Positions 15,873 through 25,221 are shown, counted from the stretch's first letter. The stretch is DNA of 64,000 nt from Terriglobales bacterium (GCA_015655585.1 JAATEV010000120.1:1-64000), one strand, 5' to 3'. Made by a program: numbers and translations. Notes: generated by a model not told the origin, from the sequence alone.

Positions 15873-16538
15873 TTGAACAACGCAATGGAAAGACTAGCGG
15901 CTCCACGGAACCTGACGACTCTCGCTTATGAGAGCATCAAACGATATATTCTGGCGGGTAAGCCGGACCAAAACGTCCGGCTTACAGAAGAGGCGTTGTC
16001 GCAGCAGCTTGGAATCAGCAAGTCTCCAATCCGGGAGGCGCTGAACGCGCTGCAGAACGAGGGTCTGATACGGATTGAGCCGCGGCGAGGTGCGTACTTG
16101 CGGCAGTTCTCCGCAAAAGAGGTTGAGGACTTATACAACCTGCGCGAAGTGTTGGAGGCCTATGCCGTCTCGATTGTGAAGATTACGCCAGAGCTCGTGC
16201 GTGAATTGCAGGCGAGCATTAAACGCACGGCTAAGTTTTTGAAATCGGATGACAGGAACGGCCATATTGAAGAAGACATTCGCTTTCATGGGACGATTGC
16301 GAAGGCTACAGAGAATCAGGAGCTTTGTAGAGTTCTTGAAAATATCCAGAACCAGATATGGCTGTTTCGGTGTCGAAGCTATGATCTTTCTTCGAGCAGT
16401 GCGCCGAAAGCACATGCGGCGATCGCCAAGGCATTGGAAGATAAGAACCGCAAACAGGCACAGGCCGCGATGCGTGAGCACATTGGGCATGTGCGGGAGC
16501 GACTGGTGGAATCTCTAGAGAGTGCTCCTTCTGAATAA
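15873..16538 (+). CDS. GntR-family transcriptional regulator, FCD subfamily
   Basis: A 221-aa protein with a winged helix-turn-helix at about 14-78 (LTEEALSQQLGISKSPIREALNAL, then EPRRGAYLRQF) and an all-helical FCD ligand domain (about 85-215) with LREVLEAYAV, HGTIAKATENQEL and AMREHIGHVRERL. The TTG at 15873 has AGG six bases upstream; an ATG at 15885 is the alternative. FCD regulators usually bind small carboxylates, some with a metal. It immediately precedes the promoter of the Cys leader at 16632 and the receptor-peptidase operon, which it may control; a perfect TATC-T-GATA palindrome in that promoter is a possible site. Confidence 0.88.
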   Translation: MNNAMERLAAPRNLTTLAYESIKRYILAGKPDQNVRLTEEALSQQLGISKSPIREALNALQNEGLIRIEPRRGAYLRQFSAKEVEDLYNLREVLEAYAVSIVKITPELVRELQASIKRTAKFLKSDDRNGHIEEDIRFHGTIAKATENQELCRVLENIQNQIWLFRCRSYDLSSSSAPKAHAAIAKALEDKNRKQAQAAMREHIGHVRERLVESLESAPSE

Positions 16539-16597
16539 AGAGTTGCGCTGAAGCCAGGTGAAGAATGATCCGCCTGAAATAATCTTTATAAAAGTTG

Positions 16598-16625
16598 TTG
16601 ACACTCCTCTGGTATCTGATATATT
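16598..16625 (+). promoter_or_regulatory. sigma70-type promoter with internal palindrome
   Basis: TTGACA (16598-16603), 16-base spacer, TATATT (16620-16625). TATCTGATA (16613-16621), a perfect 9-base palindrome, overlaps the spacer and the first -10 base and is a candidate operator for the GntR protein encoded just upstream. The leader ATG follows six bases after the -10. Confidence 0.6.
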
Positions 16626-16631
16626 TCAGCA

Positions 16632-16712
16632 ATGCATTGGAATTGGTCTATGTCGGGCTTCTCAACCCCCACGGCGATTTGCGTGTGTACCATTCCGTGT
16701 CGATGTTGCTAA
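16632..16712 (+). CDS. candidate Cys-rich leader peptide (26 aa)
   Basis: ATG at 16632 to TAA at 16710-16712. All five Cys lie in the last 11 residues: ICVCTIPCRCC just before the stop. Predicted leaderless from the promoter 16598-16625. The 217 bases to the receptor start hold an imperfect stem (16784-16812) before CTTTGTC, plus repeated 9-mers at 16846-16905. A stall at the terminal Cys codons would place the ribosome at the stop. Confidence 0.6.
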   Translation: MHWNWSMSGFSTPTAICVCTIPCRCC

Positions 16713-16783
16713 ACGCAACACTCCAGTAAATTCCCCCTTATTTATGCGTCTTGCTTAGGAGCCTTTGTGCCAGTCCTTTGACT

Positions 16784-16812
16784 GAGCCGAGATCTCCTAT
16801 TCAATCGGCCTC
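16784..16812 (+). terminator. weak terminator-like stem between Cys leader and receptor
   Basis: GAGCCGA pairs with TCGGCCTC with one bulged base around a 14-base loop and is followed by TTTGTC. It is weaker than the hairpins at 9440 and 11123. Confidence 0.35.
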
Positions 16813-16845
16813 TTTGTCTATCTCTGCCCGGTCCTGTTGCCGCGT

Positions 16846-16905
16846 GATAGTGCATCGATGCGACGCACTCGTGTAACTGCGTGCAGATAGTGCACCTAAC
16901 TGCGT
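16846..16905 (+). repeat. interleaved direct 9-base repeats in the receptor leader
   Basis: GATAGTGCA occurs at 16846-16854 and 16886-16894, and TAACTGCGT at 16874-16882 and 16897-16905. They lie just before the receptor start at 16930. Confidence 0.6.
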
Positions 16906-16929
16906 TAAGTCCAGCGCGACAGGACTCCT

Positions 16930-19900
16930 ATGATCTCCTACAAGTTCCGCAAGCTTTTATTTGCATTGTTGCTTTTCTCTTTGCCAATACGCTACCTGAC
17001 AGGTCAGACGCTTACCAGTGCAACCGTGGTGGGAACTGTAACCGATAGCAGTGGGGCGATTGTGTCTGGCGCTTCGGTACGCATACGGCAGCCGGAGACG
17101 GATGCTGTCAGTACAACGACTACGGGCTCTGACGGCCAGTTTCGCTTTCCATTTCTCAAGCCGGGCCAGTATGAGATTACAGCCGAAGCAACAGGACTTA
17201 CGACGACTACATCGCGCTTTCAATTACAGGTAGGACGCGAGCAGGCCATCAACCTGACGCTGGGTGTAAAGTCCGTGCAGCAGACGGTAGAGGTAAACAC
17301 ATCGATCGGCCTGTTGCAGACTGAAAATGGAAACTCTGTTACTTCCTACGGTCAGCAATATATCGAGAACACCCCGGTGAACGGCGGCGATATCACCAAC
17401 ATTGCGTTTACAACGCCGGGTGTGCGCATCAATGTCGGCGGTGGAAACGCAAACTTCAACGTGAATGGCCTGCCTTTCAACTCGGTGCTGTTTACGATGA
17501 ACGGCGCGGATATTGTAGAGCCCTATAACAACAACAATAAGTCGGGCTCCAGCAACAATACGCTGGGCGCGAACGACATTGCCGAAGCGTCGGTCATCAC
17601 TAACGCTTACAGCGCGCAGTATGGACGCGAGGCTGGTGCGCAGGTGAACTACATCAGTAAGTCCGGTACGAACAAGTTTCATGGCAACCTGGTGGAGAAC
17701 TACAACGGAAGCTTCCTCAATGCCAACGATTACTTCAATAATGCAAATGGAACGCCGCGGGCGCGCGCTGTAGCGAATCAATATGCCGCATCAATCGGCG
17801 GACCCATTCTCAAGAACAAGGTCGCATTCTTTTTGAACACGGAAGGTTTGGACTACGCGCTGCCCTCCGCGGGTGTTGTCTCGCTTCCTTCTGCAGCTTT
17901 GCAGACATACGTGTTGGCGCATGTTCCTGCTTCGGCGTTGCCGTATTATCAGGCGATCTTCAATCTTTATAACTCGTCGCCCGGAGTAAGCCGTGCTGTA
18001 CCGGTAGTGAATGGAACAAGCGGCTCGTTTGTGGATACGACAGGGAACCAGGGCTGCGGTAAGAATGGATTCTCCGGCACATACGTCTCCGGCAACAGCG
18101 GACAACAGTTCGGCGGAGCAAATGGAGTTTCCTGCGCCGTTGCGTTTGGAACGACGGCCTCCAGTGTGAACACGGAATACACTGTGGTCGGGCGCGTTGA
18201 CTGGAACATCAATGCCCAGCAGAAGCTTTACTTCCGCATCAGCCGCGATTCGGGCGTGCAGGCAAGCAGCACGAATCCGGTGAACTCGCTCTTTAGCGGA
18301 AGAAGCCCGCAGCCGTGGGTCATTCCGCAGTTGAACTACACGTATGTCATCACTCCGCGGCTGGTAAACAACTTTATTCTGAATGGCAACTACTACTCGG
18401 TAGTGGGCGGAGCAGATACGCAGGGGCAGTTGAAGTTGATTCCGCTGGCTATCGGTATCTCCGATGGTGGAGCGAGCGGCGGCGGCTTTCCTACTCTAAG
18501 CCCCTCGCTGAATACTGGCCGAATCGGTCAGCAGCTTGGAATCATCGACGACCTCTCGTGGGAGCTTGGACGGCACACAATTCAGGTTGGAGTCAACAAT
18601 CGAGAGAATCGCATCAGCAGTACGGCGAATCTAAGCGGTTCGCTCCCGAGCTACTCATTTGGGAGCCTTGCAGATTATGCCACCGGAACAGTTACAGACA
18701 GTAAGAACTTCAACAGCTTTACCCAGGCATTTCCCTTGCAGCCGAGTGTGCATATCCGCGTTGACTCGCTTGGATTTTACGGACAGGATGAGTGGAAGAT
18801 TCGGAAGAATCTGAATCTGACCTTCGGTGCTCGATTTGAGTATCAGGGGAATCCCTGGTGCAAAGAAAACTGCTATTCACGAGCGAATACGGTGTTCCTT
18901 GGGAATGGATATCAGGCGGGATCGGCAGTGGCCTATAACGCGACGCTGCAAAGCGGGTTCAACAAGAACTTCAAGCAACTGGAAGGTATCGTCACCGAGC
19001 CGCGCTTTGGGTTTGCCTACTCTCCGTTTGGCGAAGGTAAGACGGTGGTCCGTGGTGGCATTGGACTCTTCGCCAATACCTTTACGGCCAGCATTACTTC
19101 GAGCATCTATGGCAACTCGCCGAACAAATTTACTCCCAAAGTGACGACTGGCGTTGTCGGGCTTGCGCCGACGCCGGGAACCTCGCAGGCAACTGCAATC
19201 GCTTCCAATACGGCCTTTCAAAAAGGCTTTGCCGGTGGCGATACACTTACTCAATTGCAGGCGGCGGTCGGCCCGGGAGTAACATTTTCGACGCCAACGC
19301 TCTACGTGAATCCAGACAAGTTCCACACCAACAAGGTGCTGGAGTGGAGCCTGGAGGTGGAGCAACCGCTAACCCCCAGGGATGTGTTCACGCTGTCGTA
19401 TGCGGGCAATCATAGCTACAACTATGCCCTCTCTACGGCAGCAGCGAATGCGGCTTCGAGCAAAGGCTTTGGAGGATTGCCGGCCTCTATTCCCGATCCA
19501 CGCTTCGCGAATGTGACCCAGGTCTATGACACGGGTTATGGAAACTATCATGGGCTTACTGTTGCGGAGCGTCACGCGTTTGCTCATGGATTTCAAGGAA
19601 GCGCGAGTTACACATGGAGTAAGTCCCTGGCGCTGACGACCATCTATAACCCGGCGATCTATTCGCTTGCACCATCGGCAGCCAGAGGGAAGCAGAGCGA
19701 TGGCTATGCTCCAACGGCCTTCGATACACGCCATAATTTTTCGGCCGACTTTCTCTACACGAGTCCTAAATTGGCAAAGGCGCTCTATAACTATGTCCTG
19801 GGCGAATGGAAGTTTGGCGGAAAGATCTACCTTTATAGCGGGCGGCCGTTCAGTGTAACGAACGGCGGAATCAACGGCGCCACCGCCGGCTTGTCGAGTA

Positions 19901-20328
19901 CCTTTAGCGGTTCCATTCTTGCGGATGTTGTTAACCCGAACGTTCTGGGCAGGCATTGCTCGAATGCGTCCGTCAATCTGCGCGGACATACGCCGTGCCT
20001 TTCCGTGTCCGACTTTGCCACGGCTGCGACACAGACCGATTGGGGCAACACGAAGCCGAATAGCTTCCGTGGGCCTGGATATTTTTCGATCGCGGCCCAG
20101 TTGAGCCGATCGATCCGGGTAACCGAGGGCACGCACTTCGAGATCGGAGCCGCTGCATATAACCTGTTCAACCATCCAAACTTCGGCTTGCCTTCTTCGG
20201 ACGTGAACAGCGGCAACTTCGGACTCATTACTTCTACACAAGCGTCTCCGACGAGCATTTATGGCACAGGCCAGGGCTCGGCGGTATCGGGAAGAGTTCT
20301 GGTCCCGTTCGGCAAGTTCGTCTTCTAG
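16930..20328 (+). CDS. TonB-dependent receptor, Oar-like
   Basis: A 1132-aa outer-membrane receptor with a signal peptide (KLLFALLLFSLPIRYLTG), a carboxypeptidase-regulatory-like domain (about 30-115: GTVTDSSGAIVSGASVRIRQ), plug (NGADIVEPYNNNN, SVITNAYSAQYGREAGAQ), a long barrel and a terminal Phe (GKFVF). Several Cys occur in predicted extracellular loops (NQGCGKNG, GVSCAV, HTPCLSV). AGGA precedes the ATG. An S9 peptidase gene starts 58 bases downstream, then an M28 peptidase, so this receptor probably imports peptides or a product released by them. The Cys leader at 16632 is directly upstream. Confidence 0.9.
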   Translation: MISYKFRKLLFALLLFSLPIRYLTGQTLTSATVVGTVTDSSGAIVSGASVRIRQPETDAVSTTTTGSDGQFRFPFLKPGQYEITAEATGLTTTTSRFQLQVGREQAINLTLGVKSVQQTVEVNTSIGLLQTENGNSVTSYGQQYIENTPVNGGDITNIAFTTPGVRINVGGGNANFNVNGLPFNSVLFTMNGADIVEPYNNNNKSGSSNNTLGANDIAEASVITNAYSAQYGREAGAQVNYISKSGTNKFHGNLVENYNGSFLNANDYFNNANGTPRARAVANQYAASIGGPILKNKVAFFLNTEGLDYALPSAGVVSLPSAALQTYVLAHVPASALPYYQAIFNLYNSSPGVSRAVPVVNGTSGSFVDTTGNQGCGKNGFSGTYVSGNSGQQFGGANGVSCAVAFGTTASSVNTEYTVVGRVDWNINAQQKLYFRISRDSGVQASSTNPVNSLFSGRSPQPWVIPQLNYTYVITPRLVNNFILNGNYYSVVGGADTQGQLKLIPLAIGISDGGASGGGFPTLSPSLNTGRIGQQLGIIDDLSWELGRHTIQVGVNNRENRISSTANLSGSLPSYSFGSLADYATGTVTDSKNFNSFTQAFPLQPSVHIRVDSLGFYGQDEWKIRKNLNLTFGARFEYQGNPWCKENCYSRANTVFLGNGYQAGSAVAYNATLQSGFNKNFKQLEGIVTEPRFGFAYSPFGEGKTVVRGGIGLFANTFTASITSSIYGNSPNKFTPKVTTGVVGLAPTPGTSQATAIASNTAFQKGFAGGDTLTQLQAAVGPGVTFSTPTLYVNPDKFHTNKVLEWSLEVEQPLTPRDVFTLSYAGNHSYNYALSTAAANAASSKGFGGLPASIPDPRFANVTQVYDTGYGNYHGLTVAERHAFAHGFQGSASYTWSKSLALTTIYNPAIYSLAPSAARGKQSDGYAPTAFDTRHNFSADFLYTSPKLAKALYNYVLGEWKFGGKIYLYSGRPFSVTNGGINGATAGLSSTFSGSILADVVNPNVLGRHCSNASVNLRGHTPCLSVSDFATAATQTDWGNTKPNSFRGPGYFSIAAQLSRSIRVTEGTHFEIGAAAYNLFNHPNFGLPSSDVNSGNFGLITSTQASPTSIYGTGQGSAVSGRVLVPFGKFVF

Positions 20329-20386
20329 CCCTCTCTGGCCGCTTGTTACGGAACAGGCGGCCAGACTCTTTTACGGAGGATTTACC

Positions 20387-22357
20387 ATGCGAAAGTATCT
20401 GGTCTTACCCGTATTCTTTTTGGCGACGCAGCTTATCGCTCAGACGGATCGCTTGACGCTTAACGACCTGCTGGAGGCAGGTGGCGGAGGGCGTGGACGA
20501 GTCGCCGCAGTGCAGACGACTCCCGATGGAAAGTTCACAATTACGCAGGAAGGCGGACAGATTGCTCTGAAACCGACGGACGGCGGTGCGGAGAAGGTAT
20601 TGACTTCCTCGCCGGAGCCGAAGTTGGAGCCGCAGTTATCCCCAGATGGCAAGCACATCGCATACCTGAGTCAGGGACATGTGTGGGTGGTATCCGTCGC
20701 TGGCGGCGAGCCTCTCCAGTTGACGAATCATCCGAAGGGCGCGGGCGATCCGCGTGGCGCAACCGACCAACATCCTCAATGGAATCCGAATGGCAAGTGG
20801 ATTCTGTATAGCACGGGGACGAAGGGATTTAACGAGCTCTATGTCGTCAGTGAAGATGGGAAGGTAGATCACTGGCTGGCTGCAACGGAGATCTACCACG
20901 GCAAAGATGTGATCGCCAATGTTGCTGCCGATCATGGCGATGCTGTAGCATCGGACCGCTTCGATGCGAGACCATCCTGGTCTCCTGATGGGACACGCAT
21001 CGCCTACACGGAGCGTTCGCGCGAGTTCTTCTCCGGCAAGCTGAAGGTGCTTCCATTCAACCAAAGCACTGGCGAGGCAAGTGGAGCGGCGCTCGATCTT
21101 TATGTTGCCAAGAATGATCCTGGTGGCGCGTGGGCCGTCAATACAGATGTATGGTCGCCCGACGGTAACACGCTTGCCGTGGTGCTGCAGGAGACCAACT
21201 GGGACAAGATATGGCTGATTCCAGCGAAGGGCGGCAAGGCAAAAGAGCTGACCTTCGGCACAGGTGAAGATGAGGAACCCGTGTACTCACCTGATGGACG
21301 GTGGATCGCCTTTGAGTCGAATCGCGGCGTTGCCGAGGAAAGACATATCTGGGTAGTTCCGGCTGCGGGTGGTGAGCCTCACCGGTTGACGAACTTCACT
21401 GGCCACGAGCTGGGACTGCGGTGGTCAGCAGACAGCAAGAGCATCCAGTTCACACACAGTACGGTTTTGGGTGCGTCTGGAGCTTATGTAGCGAGCATCG
21501 ACGGAAAGGCCGAGCCTCGTCTCATCGGGCAGATTCGTCCTTCACGGTTTGAGAAGCTGGGCATCGTGCCGGAGGTTATCCACTACAAGAGCAAGGACGG
21601 CCTGACAATCGCCGCAATTCTCTACAAACCCGTCAACTATCAGGCAGGCAAGCGTTACCCCACAGTGGTCCTCGCGCATGGTGGGCCTGAGGGGCAGACG
21701 GCCCTGAACGCCTCTGCCGCAGCGCTCTTTCTTGCAGGCCAGGGATATGTTGTTATTGATCCGAACTTCCGCGGAAGCACCGGTTATGGTGAGCGTTTTC
21801 GCAATGCCAATGTTGAGGATTCGGGTGGCGGCGAGATTGATGATGTCGTAGCGGGCGTGAAGTATCTGGTCGATACCGGCCTGACCGATCCGAAGCATGT
21901 TGGAATCTCAGGCGGTAGTCACGGTGGCACCGTCGTCGCAAATGCGGTGACGAAGTATCCTGACACGTTCGCCGTGGGCATCGAGAAATTCGGTGTTGTC
22001 GATCGCGCTATCTTCCTGCGCTACACCAATCGCAACTCCGCGATTCGCTGGGAGACGAAGATGGGTGGACCGCCGGAGCTGAAGCCTGCGGTCTATCGCA
22101 AGGCGAATGTGCTTCCCGATGTGGCCCAGATCAAGGCGCCTCTGCTGATTCTGCATGGTGAAGAAGACCCGCAGGTTCCTCCGCAGGAGTCGGTGGAGTT
22201 CGCCGCGGCGCTGAAGAAGGCCGGCAAGGTCTTCACCTATATCACGTACCCTGGCGAAGGGCATGGCTTTCAGCAACGAGCCCATCGTCAGGATGCAAAT
22301 GAACGTGAGATAGCATTCTTGAATAAGTATCTGAAGCCTGCTTCAACCCCACAGTAA
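20387..22357 (+). CDS. exported S9-family peptidase (acylaminoacyl/prolyl oligopeptidase type)
   Basis: A 656-aa protein from the ATG at 20387, which has GGAGG seven bases upstream; an in-frame ATG at 20261 lies inside the receptor gene and lacks such a site. Signal peptide (KYLVLPVFFLATQLIAQ), TolB-like propeller blades (LSPDGKHIAYLSQG, SWSPDGTRIAYTE, YSPDGRWIAFES), then an alpha/beta-hydrolase with Ser in SGGSHGGT, Asp in GEEDPQVP and His in GEGHGF. Probably degrades oligopeptides in the periplasm. Co-transcribed with the receptor before it and probably the M28 peptidase after it, although a hairpin (22370-22395) lies between. Confidence 0.88.
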   Translation: MRKYLVLPVFFLATQLIAQTDRLTLNDLLEAGGGGRGRVAAVQTTPDGKFTITQEGGQIALKPTDGGAEKVLTSSPEPKLEPQLSPDGKHIAYLSQGHVWVVSVAGGEPLQLTNHPKGAGDPRGATDQHPQWNPNGKWILYSTGTKGFNELYVVSEDGKVDHWLAATEIYHGKDVIANVAADHGDAVASDRFDARPSWSPDGTRIAYTERSREFFSGKLKVLPFNQSTGEASGAALDLYVAKNDPGGAWAVNTDVWSPDGNTLAVVLQETNWDKIWLIPAKGGKAKELTFGTGEDEEPVYSPDGRWIAFESNRGVAEERHIWVVPAAGGEPHRLTNFTGHELGLRWSADSKSIQFTHSTVLGASGAYVASIDGKAEPRLIGQIRPSRFEKLGIVPEVIHYKSKDGLTIAAILYKPVNYQAGKRYPTVVLAHGGPEGQTALNASAAALFLAGQGYVVIDPNFRGSTGYGERFRNANVEDSGGGEIDDVVAGVKYLVDTGLTDPKHVGISGGSHGGTVVANAVTKYPDTFAVGIEKFGVVDRAIFLRYTNRNSAIRWETKMGGPPELKPAVYRKANVLPDVAQIKAPLLILHGEEDPQVPPQESVEFAAALKKAGKVFTYITYPGEGHGFQQRAHRQDANEREIAFLNKYLKPASTPQ

Positions 22358-22414
22358 AAACGCCATACGGCGGCCCATCGAACGATGGGTCGCCCTTAAT
22401 TCAGGAGTGCTCTG

Positions 22415-24181
22415 ATGATGCAGCGCCGTACCTTTCATAGCTTCGCGATTGCCTTGTTCGCATTCGTGTCTGTGTCGTTGCCTATTGTGTTTGCGCAGCA
22501 GCAGTCAACGAACAGCGCTTACGATCCCGGAATTCGTCCGGTTACCCCTGCCTCTCTTCAGGCCGAAAAGCAGGCCGAACAAGCCTGGTTCGCGCATCTG
22601 CAGGTGCTTGCCGGTGATGAATTGAACGGCCGCCGCACCGGGACGCCGGATTTTATCCACGCGGTAGAGTACGTTGAATCGCAGTTCAAAGCGATTGGCC
22701 TGAAGCCAGCCGGAGTGAACGGCTACCGGCAACCGGTAGGATTTCGCACCGCCAGCGTCGAGGCGGAGCGCTCCAGTGTTGAACTGTTCTACGCAGATGG
22801 CAAGACGCAGAAGTTGAATATCGGCAGCGAAGTTACGATCAGCCCAGGTGTAGAGGGAGCTGTCTCCGTCTCAGCGCCAGCGGTCTTCGTGGGATATGGG
22901 TTGTCCGTTCCCAGCCTCGGCCTGAACGATCTGTCTGGAGTGGGTCTCCATGGAAAGGTCGCGGTGATCTTCGGTGGATCGCCGCAAGCGGTACACGGAC
23001 CACTGAAGGCTTACTTCAGAAGTCCGGCTGCGCGATGGAAGGCGCTGAAGGCTGCCGGTGCTGTCGGACTGGTCACAATCTCTGAGCCGCGCCAGCCTGC
23101 AAATGGTGCAAGCCGTGCAGGCGGTGGCGCGCGTGCTGGCCAATCGGGAGAGAATGTTCCTTCTGCAGCAGCGGCTGGAGCACAGCAAGCCGGTGCGGCA
23201 CGCGGAGTAGGAGGCGCACGTCCAGCCGGTCTTCAGCTTGCCGACCCCGAACTTAATCCGTTGCAGGGAGCGCAGTTGAATGCCACGGTACCAGTTGCAT
23301 CTGCAGGCGCATGGTTTACTGGGGTGCCGCACTCTCTCGATGAACTGGCGGCGCTGGCAAAGAATGGCGATGCACTGCCGGTATTTCCTCTGGCATTGAC
23401 GGTTCACGCATCCACAACAACAAAGGTCCTCTCCATCGTGGATGCGCCTAACGTGGTTGCGCTGCTGGAGGGTAGTGATCCTAAGCTAAAAAAAGAGTAT
23501 CTCGTTCTGAGCGCACATTTGGATCATCTAGGCTCAGGCCGGGCCATTGACGGCGATGCGATCTATAACGGAGCTATGGATAATGCGAGTGGTATCGCAT
23601 CTCTCATCGAGACCGCGAAGGCCCTCGCTGCGGGACCGCGCCCGAAACGCTCCATTATCTTCCTTGCTCTCACAGGGGAAGAGGAAGGCGAACTCGGCTC
23701 GCAGTTCTATGCGCGCTATCCCACAGTTCCGCGCTCCCAGATCATTGCAGACCTCAACATGGACATGTACCTTCCCCTCTTTCCGTTGCGTTTTCTTGAG
23801 GTCCAGGGACTAGGCGAGTCAACGTTGGGCAACGATGCGCGTGCAGCGGCACAGTTGAACGACATCGAGGTGCAGTTCGACAAGCAGCCGGACGAGAACC
23901 GATTCATCCGCTCCGACCAGGCAAGCTTCGTCAAATACGGCATCCCTGCCCTGGCATTTAAATTCGGCTGGCTTCCCGATAGCCCTGAGGAGAAGACCTT
24001 CAACGACTGGATCAAGAACCGCTACCATAAGCCCAGCGACGACCTGAATCAACCCATCGACCGCGGAGGCGCAGTCCACTTCGATCACGTCCTGCTCACA
24101 CTGGCCCTGAGAGTGGCAAACGCTCCATCGCGGCCTTCGTGGTATCCGGAAAGCTTCTTCAGCACGGTGCCAAGAACCTGA
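22415..24181 (+). CDS. exported M28-family metallopeptidase with PA-like insert
   Basis: A 588-aa protein with a signal peptide (SFAIALFAFVSVSLPIVFAQ), a PA-like domain at about 130-330 that contains an Ala/Gly-rich linker, and a C-terminal M28 zinc peptidase. Metal-site blocks are visible: SAHLDHLG, NGAMDNASGIA, LTGEEEGELGSQFY, LNMDMYLP and the late His in RYHKPSDDL. M28 enzymes are aminopeptidases or carboxypeptidases with two zinc ions. It follows the S9 peptidase on the same strand and completes a receptor-two peptidase unit. Confidence 0.88.
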   Translation: MMQRRTFHSFAIALFAFVSVSLPIVFAQQQSTNSAYDPGIRPVTPASLQAEKQAEQAWFAHLQVLAGDELNGRRTGTPDFIHAVEYVESQFKAIGLKPAGVNGYRQPVGFRTASVEAERSSVELFYADGKTQKLNIGSEVTISPGVEGAVSVSAPAVFVGYGLSVPSLGLNDLSGVGLHGKVAVIFGGSPQAVHGPLKAYFRSPAARWKALKAAGAVGLVTISEPRQPANGASRAGGGARAGQSGENVPSAAAAGAQQAGAARGVGGARPAGLQLADPELNPLQGAQLNATVPVASAGAWFTGVPHSLDELAALAKNGDALPVFPLALTVHASTTTKVLSIVDAPNVVALLEGSDPKLKKEYLVLSAHLDHLGSGRAIDGDAIYNGAMDNASGIASLIETAKALAAGPRPKRSIIFLALTGEEEGELGSQFYARYPTVPRSQIIADLNMDMYLPLFPLRFLEVQGLGESTLGNDARAAAQLNDIEVQFDKQPDENRFIRSDQASFVKYGIPALAFKFGWLPDSPEEKTFNDWIKNRYHKPSDDLNQPIDRGGAVHFDHVLLTLALRVANAPSRPSWYPESFFSTVPRT

Positions 24182-24204
24182 TCGGTGCGGAGGAGATGAG
24201 TTGA

Positions 24205-24237
24205 TGGCGGAACATTTCGGCATGAAGTGTTCCGCCA
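24205..24237. terminator. hairpin between convergent genes
   Basis: TGGCGGAACA pairs with TGTTCCGCCA around a 13-base loop in the gap between the M28 stop (24181) and the convergent gene end (24253). Probable bidirectional terminator. Confidence 0.55.
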
Positions 24238-24252
24238 AAGCTGAATACTTGT

Positions 24253-25221
24253 TTAGCAGTTGAGGTCAGCTTTTTTGAGTGCGTCCTTCAGCCCCTGCAT
24301 ACTGGTGCGTGTGCATTCTTCAGGTGTGCCGCCGCCACGCCAATGTGTTTCGAGGCTCACTGCGTAGCGATAGCCATCGCGCTGCATGGCACGGAACTGC
24401 CCTACCCAATCGATCTCACCTTGTCCGACTGCCTGCCAACCGGATTTTCCATCAGGGCCACGCTTCACATCTTTGCAATGGCAATGTCCAATGCGTTCTT
24501 TGGGGAGCAGGCTATAGCCATTGGGATACGGAACATTGCCGGCGATGGCTCCAGCGTTGCCGGGATCCCAGTTCAGCATGAAGTTTTTATTGGGGATTGC
24601 TTCGAGCAGTGCTGCTGCTTCGTCGCCTGTCGCTGTGTTGCAGGACATCTCGTTTTCGAGCAGAAGAATAATGTTGTCTTTGGCGCAACGCTCTGCGGCC
24701 TTGCGTAGCTTCTCATTCATGGCCGCACGGTATGGCTTCTGATCCTTCAAACGCCAGAAGTCGAAACAGCGTATGCGATCGGTATTGAAGGCCTTGGTCA
24801 ATTCAATGCAACGCTCCAGCAGCTCGTCCTGTTGTTTGAAGGTGACGTCGGCGTTGAACTGGTCGCGATGACGTGACTCGGTGGGAGCGTCAGGCCAACT
24901 GACCTTGAAAAGCGGACTTGCGATATCGGTGACGCGCAGTTGGTACTTCTGCAGAAGTCTGCGAGCTTCTGCGATCTCCTTTTCATCGAGGCTGATGATG
25001 TTCTTGTTCCACATCTCACGCAGCTCTATCCATTGCAGACCAAAGTCCTTGGATGCAATCTGGCAGGCGCGTTCGAAGTCCTGGGTAATCTCATCGTTGA
25101 TTACGGCCAGGTGAAAAGAGCAGCTTGTGGATTTTGCCTGCGCCAGGACCTGAGATGGAAGTGTTGCGCTTAGACCCGCTGCTGTCAGGCCCTTCAGAAA
25201 ATCACGACGTGATGCGGACAT
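24253..25221 (-). CDS. Tat-exported sugar phosphate isomerase/epimerase-like protein
   Basis: A 322-aa protein with a Tat signal (SASRRDFLKGLTAAGLSATLP) and a xylose-isomerase-like TIM barrel: WIELREMW, IRCFDFW, IILLLENEMSCN, NFMLNWDPGNAG and VSLETHWRG hold the Glu, Asp and His residues that bind metal in this superfamily. AGGAGGAG precedes the ATG. It lies 59 bases after a Gfo/Idh/MocA gene; the two families often occur together in inositol or modified-sugar catabolism. The substrate is unknown. Confidence 0.82.
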   Translation of the reverse strand: MSASRRDFLKGLTAAGLSATLPSQVLAQAKSTSCSFHLAVINDEITQDFERACQIASKDFGLQWIELREMWNKNIISLDEKEIAEARRLLQKYQLRVTDIASPLFKVSWPDAPTESRHRDQFNADVTFKQQDELLERCIELTKAFNTDRIRCFDFWRLKDQKPYRAAMNEKLRKAAERCAKDNIILLLENEMSCNTATGDEAAALLEAIPNKNFMLNWDPGNAGAIAGNVPYPNGYSLLPKERIGHCHCKDVKRGPDGKSGWQAVGQGEIDWVGQFRAMQRDGYRYAVSLETHWRGGGTPEECTRTSMQGLKDALKKADLNC

